From: Marinobacterium nitratireducens
Lineage (GTDB): Bacteria; Pseudomonadota; Gammaproteobacteria; Pseudomonadales; Balneatricaceae
Reading direction: 5' to 3'
DNA length: 64,000 nt
Assembly (NCBI RefSeq): GCF_014645375.1
Contig: NZ_BMLT01000005.1
Span: 186,001 to 250,000, forward strand
Shown: positions 35,344 through 44,303 of the stretch, piece by piece
Layout of the letters: each line of letters starts with the position of its first letter
Numbering within the stretch: the stretch's first letter is position 1
Notes under the pieces: model-generated
What the model saw: only the letters and a program-made list of their open reading frames with translations
Databases searched by the model: none
What the model was told of the DNA's origin: nothing
Position numbers and translations under genes: made by a program

Positions 35344-36641
35344 AAATTCTGACCCGAGCACTTGCCGGTCTTGGTGTTGTAGTTGCCGCAGGACAGCGGC
35401 GCACGCCAGTCGGAAATGATGTCCTTCGAACCCTCGAGATAATCGGACCAGGCATCCCCGGCGACGGTACCGGAGGTTTCCCAGACCACCTCGAACTGGC
35501 CATCGTCCTGGATCTCGCCGATCAGCACCGGCTTGGTGATGTGGTGGTTCGGCATCATGGTGGAATAGCCGCCGGTCAGGTTCGGCACCGCGACGCCGAC
35601 AATGGCATCCTGCACCGCGGCAGGCTCGGTGGTACCGGCCTTCTTGACCGCCTCGACCCACATGTTGAAGCCGATGTAATGCGCTTCCATCGGGTCGTTG
35701 GTAACCCGCTCCTCGTTCTCGATATAGCTGTGCCAGCTGTCGATGAAGCCGTCGTTGGCGTCCGAATCGACGCTCATGAAGTAGTTCCAGGCCGCCAGGT
35801 GACCGACCAGCGGCGCGGTGTCGATACCGGACAGCTCTTCTTCGCCGACCGAGAATGCCACCACCGGGATATCGCCGGCCGAAACGCCCTGGGCCCCGAG
35901 TTCCTTGTAGAACGGTACGTTGGCGTCGCCGTTGATGGTCGAGACCACCGCGGTCTTCTTGCCCTCGGAGCCGAACTTCTTGATGTCGGAGACGATCGAC
36001 TGCCAGTCGGCATGGCCGAACGGGGTGTAGTTGATCATGATGTCCTCGGGCGCAACGCCCTTGGCCTTCAGATAGGCTTCGAGAATCTTGTTGGTGGTGC
36101 GGGGATAGACGTAGTCGGTACCGGCCAGAACCCAGCGCTCGACGCCGAGATCGTTCATCAGGTAGTCCACCGCCGGCACGGCCTGCTGATTGGGCGCAGC
36201 ACCGGTGTAGAAGACGTTCTTGGACGACTCCTCACCCTCGTACTGCACCGGGTAGAACAGCAGGCTGTCGAGTTCCTCGAATACCGGCAGCACCGACTTG
36301 CGGGACACCGAGGTCCAGCAGCCGAACACTGCATCGACCTTGTTCTTCTCGATCAGCTCGCGGGCCTTTTCCGCGAACAGCGGCCAGTTAGAGGCGGGGT
36401 CGACGACCACCGGCTCCAGCTGCTTGCCGAGCAGTCCGCCCTTCTTGTTCTGCTCCTCGATCAGCATCAGCATGGTGTCCTTGAGCGTGGTCTCGCTGAT
36501 CGCCATGGTGCCGGACAGCGAGTGCAGAATACCGACCTTGATGGTGTCCTCCGCCGCCATCGCCACGTTCATCGAAACCGAAAGCGCCAGCGCGGATACG
36601 GAGCCCAACAGCAACCTGGACTTCGAAGCCTTGTTTTCCAT
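35340..36641 (-). CDS. urtA: Urea ABC transporter substrate-binding protein UrtA
   Basis: 433 residues. Signal peptide MENKASKSRLLLGSVSALALSVSMNVAMA, then the UrtA-specific DTIKVGILHSLSGTMAISET, DAVFGCWTSVSRKSVLPVFEELDSLLFYPVQYEGEESS, VLAGTDYVYPRTTNKILEAYLKAKG and HHITKPVLIGEIQDDGQF. It binds urea in the periplasm. It is the first gene of urtABCDE-ureD; a near-perfect sigma-54 promoter lies 58 bases upstream. UrtA resembles AmiC/LivK proteins, but these motifs separate it from leucine binders. Confidence 0.96.
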   Translation of the reverse strand: MENKASKSRLLLGSVSALALSVSMNVAMAAEDTIKVGILHSLSGTMAISETTLKDTMLMLIEEQNKKGGLLGKQLEPVVVDPASNWPLFAEKARELIEKNKVDAVFGCWTSVSRKSVLPVFEELDSLLFYPVQYEGEESSKNVFYTGAAPNQQAVPAVDYLMNDLGVERWVLAGTDYVYPRTTNKILEAYLKAKGVAPEDIMINYTPFGHADWQSIVSDIKKFGSEGKKTAVVSTINGDANVPFYKELGAQGVSAGDIPVVAFSVGEEELSGIDTAPLVGHLAAWNYFMSVDSDANDGFIDSWHSYIENEERVTNDPMEAHYIGFNMWVEAVKKAGTTEPAAVQDAIVGVAVPNLTGGYSTMMPNHHITKPVLIGEIQDDGQFEVVWETSGTVAGDAWSDYLEGSKDIISDWRAPLSCGNYNTKTGKCSGQNF

Positions 36642-36985
36642 TATCAGTTACCCCTTCGTCAGTTGTGTGCATCAGTCAGAAACATGCGCGCTGACATGAT
36701 GCAATGCAGGTGCCAACTGTGGGCTTATGGCTCGCAACGCCCGCCCTGCGTGCCTCTGCCGCCGCCAGTCACAGACCCTTCGCTGACCAAAATACAGCCG
36801 AGTGCGCGATAAAAGGGCGCCTGCCACTTGCCTTTAAGCGGCACGCACCATTTTGCGACACAACAACAATCCAATTTCGACCAGCCGTCACAGCGACGTC
36901 CAAGGTTCTCCGTCGGCGCAGAATGCTGTACAATCCGCGACCAGTTTTTTGGCCTTTTTCAGAGACTTGTACCGAGAGGAATCCC
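36642..36985. other. Divergent regulatory region of urtA and the DUF2788 gene
   Basis: 344 bases without a gene. It contains the sigma-54 promoter for urtA (36699-36715). A possible NtrC site, GCACCATTTTGCGAC, at 36845-36859 lies about 130 bases upstream of it. A -10-like TACAAT (36929-36934) could serve the DUF2788 gene. No REPs. Confidence 0.55.
36699..36715 (-). promoter_or_regulatory. Sigma-54 (-24/-12) promoter of urtA
   Basis: Minus-strand TGGCACCTGCATTGCAT: a perfect TGGCAC-N5-TTGCA match. The expected start point is near 36690, giving a leader of about 49 bases. urt operons are classic NtrC targets under nitrogen limitation. Confidence 0.85.
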
Positions 36986-37195
36986 ATGCGTCTGGCAGAA
37001 ATGGAGTCCATTGCGCTGAACATCGGGCTGGCCGTGTTCGCGATCTTCGTGTTTTTCATCATTTACGACCTGGCGAAGAAGTCGAACGCCGGCAAGTTCG
37101 GCACCGCCATGCTGTTCGTCGTGCTGGGCATGGGCCTGTTCGCCTTCGTTATCAAGACGGTCGTCGTCGAGCTGATGGGCAGCGGGCATATCTGA
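36986..37195 (+). CDS. DUF2788 small membrane protein
   Basis: 69 residues with two TM helices: IALNIGLAVFAIFVFFIIYDLAKKSNAGKFGTAMLFVVLGMGLFAFVIKTVV matches the DUF2788 family of gammaproteobacteria. The start ATG at 36986 has GAGAGGAA upstream. Function unknown. Its TGA stop (37193-37195) is the first triplet of the TGACGGG heptamer array. Confidence 0.88.
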   Translation: MRLAEMESIALNIGLAVFAIFVFFIIYDLAKKSNAGKFGTAMLFVVLGMGLFAFVIKTVVVELMGSGHI

Positions 37196-37252
37196 CGGGT
37201 GACGGGTGACGGGTGACGGGTGACGGGTGACGGGTGACGGGTGACGGGTGAC
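37193..37252. repeat. TGACGGG heptamer array starting at a stop codon
   Basis: About 8.5 perfect copies of TGACGGG. The first TGA is the stop codon of the DUF2788 gene. The same unit occurs at 4141-4173 and 62643-62705. Confidence 0.95.
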
Positions 37253-37326
37253 GGAGATTGGCACGGCACAGGAGGGTGGGTCTAGCGATGCAATCGCGCT
37301 CGCTGACCTATTATTCGGAGAGCTCC

Positions 37327-37497
37327 GTAGGTTGGGTCTAGCGACGGAGTCGCGTAACCCAACATCGGTATCCTCGGAGCCTAAAACGCCAACCGGGTTC
37401 CATCGATCTGTAATACGATCGATATGATGGGTCCGCGATGCTCAAGCTGCGAGGCGATTCAAAATCCGTGCCGTTGCATCGCTTGACCCATCCTACG
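37327..37497. repeat. REP family 1 elements upstream of lemA
   Basis: A short GTAGGTTGGGTCTAGCGACG ... CGTAACCCAAC element (37327-37364) and a longer one from GATGGGTCCGCGATGC (about 37424) to GCTTGACCCATCCTACG (37498). Both lie in the 379-base gap between the DUF2788 gene and lemA, which otherwise holds only the heptamer array and the lemA promoter region. Confidence 0.78.
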
Positions 37498-37574
37498 TCG
37501 TGCCAGGTTCCAGTAGCATTCCCCTCATTCCCCTTACAGGTTGTATTCTGTACTCTGGCTGCAAACAGACAGGG

Positions 37575-38156
37575 ATGAATGCAATGGACCCGATTACCCT
37601 TATCGTACTGGCGGCACTGGTGGTGGTGCTGTTCTACGGCATCACGCTCTACAACAACCTGGTTCGCCTCAAGCACAACGTTTCCAAGGCCTGGGCCAAT
37701 ATCGACGTGCTGCTCAAGCAGCGCCACGACGAACTGCCGAAGCTGGTCGAAACCTGCAAGCAGTACATGGGATACGAGCAGCAGACCCTGGAAGCGGTGA
37801 TGCGGGCCCGCAATTCGGTATCGGCGGCACGCGAGGCGCAGGACGTCAAGGCGCTCGGACAGGCCGAAACCCAGCTCCGACTGGGGCTTGGCAACCTGTT
37901 CGCGGTCGCCGAAGACTACCCCGACCTCAAGGCCAGCGACTCCTTCCAGCACCTGCAGTCGCGTATCAGCGGTCTGGAAACCGCCATCGCCGACCGCCGC
38001 GAGTTCTACAACGAGTCGGTCAACCTCAACAACGTCCGCATCGAGCAGTTTCCGGACAACCTGATCGCCGGCCGTTTCGGTTTCAAGGCGGCCGATCTGC
38101 TCGAGTTCGATGACGCCGAGAAGGCCGATGTCAATATCAAGGCACTGTTCGGCTAA
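37575..38156 (+). CDS. lemA: LemA family protein
   Basis: 193 residues. One N-terminal TM helix (about 5-23) and a long helical-bundle domain; signatures NNLVRLKHNVSKAWANIDVLLKQRHDELPKLVETCKQYM and FYNESVNLNNVRIEQFPDNLIAGRFGF. It is membrane-anchored with the helices outside or in the cytoplasm; the role in bacteria is unclear. The start is ATG at 37575 (or the ATG three codons later). The stop overlaps the next start (TAATG), so the two proteins are probably made together. Confidence 0.95.
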   Translation: MNAMDPITLIVLAALVVVLFYGITLYNNLVRLKHNVSKAWANIDVLLKQRHDELPKLVETCKQYMGYEQQTLEAVMRARNSVSAAREAQDVKALGQAETQLRLGLGNLFAVAEDYPDLKASDSFQHLQSRISGLETAIADRREFYNESVNLNNVRIEQFPDNLIAGRFGFKAADLLEFDDAEKADVNIKALFG

Positions 38157-39082
38157 TGCTGATCGACGTGACCGGCCTCGCTTCCCACGAGCGCCTGATG
38201 CTGCTGGTCGCCTGCGCTGTGGTGGCGCTGATCGGCCTCTGGTACGGGCTGCGTCAGCTGCGGCGCTATCACCTGATCGCCGACACCCCGACGGCGCGTA
38301 TCCGTTCGGCGCACCAGGGCTATGTCGAACTGATCGGCCAGGCACAACCCGGACCCGAAGGGCCGGTCTACGCGCCGCTGACCGGCACCGAATGCGTCTG
38401 GTACCGCTACAGGGTGGAACGGGAAAAGGGCAGCGGCAAGAACCGCCGCTGGGTCACCGAGCGCAGCGGCACCTCGACTCAGTGGTTTCAGCTCGATGAC
38501 GGCAGCGGCGTCTGCCAGATCGATCCCGAGGGCGCCCACTGCCGGGTCGACAGCCGGCGCCGCTGGTACGGCAACAGCCCCAACCCGGGAACCGACACCG
38601 GCCGCAACGGCTCCATTTTCAATATCAACGTCAGCTTCGGCGGCGGACGCTACCGCTATCTCGAGGAACTGGTGCTGGAATACGAGCGGGTCTATGCCCT
38701 CGGCCGCTTCCAGAGCGTCGGCGGCGGACGCGACAACCTCGACCAGGACAAGGCCGCCGGGGACCTGATTCGCGGCTGGAAAGCGAACTACGAGCAGTTG
38801 CTGGAACGCTTCGACCAGGACGGCAACGGCGAGCTGGATCTGCAGGAATGGCAGCAGGTGCAGGACGAGGCGCGGCGCCAGGCCGCGGCACAACAGCGCG
38901 ACCTGCACGCGATGCCAACGGTGCACGTACTCAATTGCCCCGAGGAAAGCGGCCAGCCGTTCGTGATTTCCACCCTCGACGAAGAGAAGCTGGCACGCCG
39001 CTTCCGCTGGATGGCCCATGGCTGCTTCGTCGCCGTGCTCGTTGCCAGTTGGGTCGCAGGCGAGCTGCTGCTCGTGCTCTGA
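38156..39082 (+). CDS. GIDE-domain membrane protein with an embedded EF-hand
   Basis: 308 residues. N-terminal TM (about 14-33), GIDE-type domain (YHLIADTPTARIRSAHQGYVELIGQAQP ... APLTGTECVWYRYRVERE), and C-terminal TM (about 284-305). GIDE is the domain of mitochondrial MULAN-type E3 ligases, but no RING finger is present here. A canonical EF-hand loop, DQDGNGELDLQEW, lies at about 220-232 inside the second half, so calcium binding is plausible. It is translationally coupled to lemA, a pairing seen in many bacteria. Likely a membrane complex with LemA (inference). Confidence 0.82.
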   Translation: MLIDVTGLASHERLMLLVACAVVALIGLWYGLRQLRRYHLIADTPTARIRSAHQGYVELIGQAQPGPEGPVYAPLTGTECVWYRYRVEREKGSGKNRRWVTERSGTSTQWFQLDDGSGVCQIDPEGAHCRVDSRRRWYGNSPNPGTDTGRNGSIFNINVSFGGGRYRYLEELVLEYERVYALGRFQSVGGGRDNLDQDKAAGDLIRGWKANYEQLLERFDQDGNGELDLQEWQQVQDEARRQAAAQQRDLHAMPTVHVLNCPEESGQPFVISTLDEEKLARRFRWMAHGCFVAVLVASWVAGELLLVL

Positions 39083-39365
39083 GCCACTGCTGTAAGTTTT
39101 ATGCAACAGTCGTGGCGTCTCTATTAGCTTTTCCTGATGGAATACAGAATATTCCGAAAAAAATGATTTCCGACTGTTCAGGTTACTTTCACCCTGGCCG
39201 ATATACTGTAGGTATAGGTAATCGGGACCTGTGCACATCGAGCCTCTGCCGGTCCGGCAGTGAAACAACCCGGGACCTGCATTACCTAATGGAGCCGGTC
39301 GTGAGCTGAAGTTCCTTCGCGCACCGTACCGACGTCCAGGTCATCCATGGACTGCGGAGGTTGTC
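39083..39365. other. Intergenic region/leader before the PilZ-like gene
   Basis: 283 bases, no gene. TATACT at 39202-39207 could be a -10 box. Beyond it are CGGGACCTG repeated at about 39224 and 39270, outer inverted GGTAAT/ATTACC, and a hairpin CTGCCGGTCCGGCAG near 39247. A strong GGAGG precedes the next gene. A structured leader or small RNA is possible but unproven. Confidence 0.35.
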
Positions 39366-39782
39366 ATGAGCAACCTGCAACTTTTCATTCGCCACCCGGA
39401 CGAGATCCCCCTCGATCTCGAAGTCATCGAACGACCTGTCGCCCGAAGCGACGACTCCATACCCCTGAGGCTGGTCTGCCGACTACCGGTGCCGCTCGAG
39501 TGCGGCCAGCAGGTCAGCATCAACGCCCGGAGCCAGATCCACTGCCCCGACATCAAAGGCCAGGTTGACTGGTGCCACCCGCAACGGGGCGGGTTCGAAC
39601 TCGGCATTCTGTTCCCGGACTCGGAACACGCCATGCGCGTGAGGATGTTCGAGCAGGTCTGCCATATCCGCCGCTACCGCCGCCTTCTGGAGGAAACACA
39701 GGGCCGCTTCCTCAGCGAGGACGAAGCCGCGCTGGAATGGATCGCCCGATATGCCGCACTTTTCCCGGCGAATGCCCTATAA
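39366..39782 (+). CDS. PilZ-domain-like protein
   Basis: 138 residues. The middle part (SIPLRLVCRLPVPLECGQQVSI ... GQVDWCHPQRGGFELGILFPD) is a beta-barrel pattern like PilZ domains, and the C-terminal RRYRRLLEETQGRFLSEDEAALEWIARYAALFP helix is common in a Pseudomonas/Marinobacter-type PilZ family. The c-di-GMP binding RxxxR and D/NxSxxG motifs are not intact, so c-di-GMP binding is doubtful. Confidence 0.65.
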   Translation: MSNLQLFIRHPDEIPLDLEVIERPVARSDDSIPLRLVCRLPVPLECGQQVSINARSQIHCPDIKGQVDWCHPQRGGFELGILFPDSEHAMRVRMFEQVCHIRRYRRLLEETQGRFLSEDEAALEWIARYAALFPANAL

Positions 39783-39872
39783 TCGGGCCTTTAGGGAACC
39801 ATCCAAGCCCTGAACTGCGAATCCGCGGTCCGGGACCGGTGGTGATCCCGTTCCCATCTCCGGCAACGGTAG

Positions 39873-40730
<858 letters not shown>

Positions 40731-40826
40731 AACCGCCCCTGCCGGACGCCACCGACTGCATCCGGCAACACTTAATTTCTTCGCGGGCCTTGTCTATCAT
40801 CATCAAAAACCAGGACAAGGCCAGCG

Positions 40827-42857
40827 ATGGAAACGCCGACGGACAAGCAGTACCCGCCCCTCGCCAGCGGCCAGGCGCTGGGACCGGAACACCACCGATT
40901 CCAGCTCAGTGACCGCCTCGGCGACTATCTGTTCGGCGAACTCTGGCACGCCAGGGACCTCAGTACCGAGCCGACCGCCAACGTCACCCTGCTGGTCCTG
41001 AAACCTGAACTCGGCGGCGACAGCGCCTTCGTCAACGCGTTCAAGAAACAGCAGACGCTGTGCAAGTCGCTAAAACACCCCCACCTAACCGAAAGCTACG
41101 GCTATTTTCTCGATCGCGGCGGACGCCTGTTCAGCGCCCATGAAGTCCTCGAAGGCCTGACTCTGGCGCAGCTGCTGGCGAGCCGCAGAGGACGAAAGCT
41201 GCCGACGGCGCAAAAGCGGGCGCTGCTGGGGCAACTGGCGCAGGCTTTGGAAACCGGCTACCACAAGCTGCGCCAGCCCCACGGCGTGCTGACACCGGCG
41301 CAGGTTTTCATCAATCGCCGCGAGGGCGTCAAGCTGCTCGGCTTCGCCGGTCTCGAGTGCCTGCAGCTGGCCGGCCGCAAGCTGCCGGAGCTCGAGCACG
41401 CAACCGCGGCCTATCTCGCGCCGGAGACCGAGGGCCCGGGCCGGCCCGACGCGCGGGCCGACCTTTACAGCCTGGCGCTGCTGGCCCACGAGCTGCTCGC
41501 CGGATCCCCGCCCTGGACGTCGTCGCCCGGGGATCGGGATCCCTCGCGCCTGTCGCGCCCTTCGAAGATCGATACCCGGCAATGGCAGCTCATCACCGGC
41601 GCCCTGGCAACGGATCCTGCCCGGCGCCCGGCTAGCGCCACCGCCTGGGTACGCCAGCTGTTCAGCGACGAGCCGCTGGCGGATGAGCCCGAGCCCCGAG
41701 CCAGGTCCGAACGCCCCGAAACCAGCGCGCCTGCCGGGGATACCTCTGCCGCCGGGGACGACGTATCGCCGGCAGCGGGAGCCGGACGCAGCCGCGCCGC
41801 GCTGCAGGCGCTAACAGGTCTCACCGCCAGGCTGCGGCCGGAACGGCTGCGCGTCCCCGCCATCTTTGCCGCCGGCCTGGTACTGGGATTCCTGCTCGGA
41901 ATCTGGCTCGGACAGCGACAGCTCGATGCCACCCGCTCGCAGCTGCGGGAGGTGGCGCAGCGCGGCGCGGAGCTTAGGACCGCATTGCAGGCATTGCAGG
42001 CCTCCCAGACGCCCCGGGAAGCCCCCGGGGAGTCGCAGCTATCCGCCCCCGACGGAACGCCCGAAAGCAGCGCAGACAGTACCGCCGGTACGACCGGGGC
42101 CTTTCGCGACGAGCTGAGTAGCGGCGGCTTCGGCCCCGATATGCTGATGCTTCCGCGCGGAAGCTTCCTGATGGGGTCGGACTCGAAACTGGCCGACGAC
42201 AACGAGCGTCCGGTCACGCGCATCGACATCGGCCACGGCGTTGCCCTGGCGCGTCAGGAAGTCACCTTCGAGCAATACGACCGCTTCGCCGGGGCCACCG
42301 GCCGTCCGTTGCCGGACGACGGCGGCTGGGGCCGCGGTCAACAACCTGTCATCAACGTCAGCTGGAACGATGCGAGGGCCTACGCCCGCTGGCTGGCGGA
42401 GCAAAGCGGCCAGCCCTACCGTCTGCCCAGCGAAGCGGAATGGGAATACGCCGCAAGGGCCGGTACCACGGGCCCCTACTGGTGGGGCGACGAACTCGGC
42501 CAGGGGCACGCGGTTTGCGACGAGTGCGGCAGCGACTGGGACGGCCGACGGCCGGCACCGGCCGGCACCCTGGCGGCCAATCCCTGGGGCTTCCACGACC
42601 TCAACGGCAACGTCGACGAGTGGGTACAGGACTGCTATTTCGACAGCCACGCCGGCGCGCCGGCTAACGGCGCCGCCCGCAGCGAAGACAACTGCGAGTA
42701 TCGCGTGATGCGCGGCGGCTCCTGGTTCGATATCGGCCGTCTGGTAAGGTCCTCGAGCCGCTACCGGCATCCGCCCGACACGCGGCGTTCGAGCTGGGGC
42801 TTCAGGGTCGCCGTGGACCTTCCCGCGAGCGCAACCGATCGGCCAAACAGCCCCTAA
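40827..42857 (+). CDS. Degenerate Ser/Thr kinase domain - TM - FGE-sulfatase domain fusion
   Basis: 676 residues. Residues about 25-285 follow a protein-kinase layout (Gly-rich start LSDRLGDYLFGELWHARD, LLVLKPEL lysine, C-lobe ADLYSLALLAHELLAGSPPW). The catalytic loop reads HGVLTPAQVFI instead of HRDxxxxN, and the DFG site reads LLGFAGLE, so both aspartates are missing: probably a pseudokinase. A TM helix at about 344-363 and a short coiled coil follow. From about 438 on is an FGE/SUMF1-type domain (MLMLPRGSFLMGSDSKLADDNERPV ... SWNDARAYARWLAEQSG ... LPSEAEWEYAARAG ... RGGSWFDIGRLVRSSSR). The FGE active-site cysteines are absent. Likely a membrane receptor-like protein. Confidence 0.85.
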   Translation: METPTDKQYPPLASGQALGPEHHRFQLSDRLGDYLFGELWHARDLSTEPTANVTLLVLKPELGGDSAFVNAFKKQQTLCKSLKHPHLTESYGYFLDRGGRLFSAHEVLEGLTLAQLLASRRGRKLPTAQKRALLGQLAQALETGYHKLRQPHGVLTPAQVFINRREGVKLLGFAGLECLQLAGRKLPELEHATAAYLAPETEGPGRPDARADLYSLALLAHELLAGSPPWTSSPGDRDPSRLSRPSKIDTRQWQLITGALATDPARRPASATAWVRQLFSDEPLADEPEPRARSERPETSAPAGDTSAAGDDVSPAAGAGRSRAALQALTGLTARLRPERLRVPAIFAAGLVLGFLLGIWLGQRQLDATRSQLREVAQRGAELRTALQALQASQTPREAPGESQLSAPDGTPESSADSTAGTTGAFRDELSSGGFGPDMLMLPRGSFLMGSDSKLADDNERPVTRIDIGHGVALARQEVTFEQYDRFAGATGRPLPDDGGWGRGQQPVINVSWNDARAYARWLAEQSGQPYRLPSEAEWEYAARAGTTGPYWWGDELGQGHAVCDECGSDWDGRRPAPAGTLAANPWGFHDLNGNVDEWVQDCYFDSHAGAPANGAARSEDNCEYRVMRGGSWFDIGRLVRSSSRYRHPPDTRRSSWGFRVAVDLPASATDRPNSP

Positions 42858-42914
42858 CTTAACCAATCGCCGGCTGACGGGTCATACCGTCTCCATGAGA
42901 TAAGGAGAGCCCCC

Positions 42915-44303
42915 ATGCCCATGTCCTTTCGCTGCCTGAGTCTGCTGCTGGCGGCGATGGCCGCCCCGCTCGGCGCCCAGACGCTGCATATCGACGCCGA
43001 CGCCCGCCAGGCATTGACGCTGACGGTCTATAACCAGAACCTCGGACTGGTGCGCGACAGCCGCCAGTTGCCGCCTTTCGATGCCAGCCAGACGGTCGCC
43101 ATCGAAGACGTCAGCCGGCGCATGCAGACCGAAACGCTGTCGATCCGTGGCGCCGGCAGCATCCTGGAACAGACCCTCAACACCAACCTGCTGTCGCACC
43201 AGGCGCTGCTGCAGCATTACCTCGGCCGCGAGCTGAGTCTGGCGCGCCGCAACCCCGCGACCGGCGACGAGAGCATCGCGCAGGTGACGCTGCTCAGCGT
43301 CGAGGGCGACCGCGCCCTGGTCCGCCGTGACGAGCGGGTCGAAAGCGTCCCGCTGGACCGGGACTGGCGCTTCATCTTTCCGCAGCTGCCACCACATCTG
43401 ATCAGCAAGCCCAGCCTGGAATTTCGCAGCAACGGTACCGAAGTGCCGGCCACGGCGACCTTCAGCTACCTGACCGACGGCCTCAGCTGGCAGATGGACT
43501 ACGTCTTGAACCTCGCTGAAAACGGCCAGCAGATGTCACTGGAAGGGCTGGCCACGCTGTACAACGAAACCGGCACCGATTTTCGCGACGCCAGCTTTCA
43601 ACTGCTGGCGGGCAACCTGAACCAGCCGGCTCCGGTGGCCTACCGCAAGGCCACGATGGAGATGGCGGCCATGGCCGCCGACGCGGCGCCACCGCCGGAA
43701 GCCTTTCAGGACTACCACCTTTACAGCCTGCCACTACCTACCAGCCTGCTCGACCGCCAGCACAAACAACTGCCGCTGATCAGCATCGACGCGCTGCCGG
43801 TGACCCGGGAGTACCGTCACGAATTCCTCGCCGTACCGCGCCCCGACAGCCAGCGCCACAAGTCGGCACCCCAGACCTGGCTGCGCTTCGCCAACGCCGC
43901 CGACCAGCCACTGCCCGCCGGTGCGGTACGCGCCTTTGCCCCGGACAGCAGCGGCCGTCAGCAATTTATCGGCGGCAGCCGCATCGGCCATACGGCCACC
44001 GGCCAGGACGTGGAAATGCAGCTTGGCGAGGCCTTCGACCTCGTCGTGGAACGCCAGCAGACGCTGTTCCAGAAGGAATACGACGGCGACCTGCTCGAAT
44101 ACGAGGTGCTGGTGCGCAACAGCGGCGAGGCCGCAAGGCAACTGCAACTGGCAGTGAACTTCACCCAGCCCTGGGATCTGCAGCACAGCAACCGGCCGAT
44201 GACGCAAAGCCGCGGCGGTCGCGCCGAGTGGACGCTGAGCGTCCCCCCCGGCGACAAATCCATGCTGCGGTTTCGGGTCAAGCTGAAGAAGCCGCAATCG
44301 TAG
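42915..44303 (+). CDS. DUF4139 domain-containing exported protein
   Basis: 462 residues. Signal peptide MPMSFRCLSLLLAAMAAPLGAQ. The N-terminal LTVYNQNLGLVRDSRQL and the central YLTDGLSWQMDYVLNLAENGQQMSLEGLATLYNETGTDFRDASFQLLAGNLN are typical DUF4139, ending in FRVKLKKPQS. Periplasmic or envelope location; function unknown. It follows the pseudokinase-FGE gene by 57 bases and may share its transcript. Its stop TAG (44301-44303) is part of a GTAG that begins the following REP array. Confidence 0.85.
   Translation: MPMSFRCLSLLLAAMAAPLGAQTLHIDADARQALTLTVYNQNLGLVRDSRQLPPFDASQTVAIEDVSRRMQTETLSIRGAGSILEQTLNTNLLSHQALLQHYLGRELSLARRNPATGDESIAQVTLLSVEGDRALVRRDERVESVPLDRDWRFIFPQLPPHLISKPSLEFRSNGTEVPATATFSYLTDGLSWQMDYVLNLAENGQQMSLEGLATLYNETGTDFRDASFQLLAGNLNQPAPVAYRKATMEMAAMAADAAPPPEAFQDYHLYSLPLPTSLLDRQHKQLPLISIDALPVTREYRHEFLAVPRPDSQRHKSAPQTWLRFANAADQPLPAGAVRAFAPDSSGRQQFIGGSRIGHTATGQDVEMQLGEAFDLVVERQQTLFQKEYDGDLLEYEVLVRNSGEAARQLQLAVNFTQPWDLQHSNRPMTQSRGGRAEWTLSVPPGDKSMLRFRVKLKKPQS

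Noticed and set aside
30830-36641. Branched-chain amino-acid (liv) transporter
   Set aside because: UrtA-specific motifs (VFGCWTSVSRKSVLPVFEELDSLLFYPVQYEG), the long N-terminal UrtB domain and linkage to ureD make it the urea transporter.
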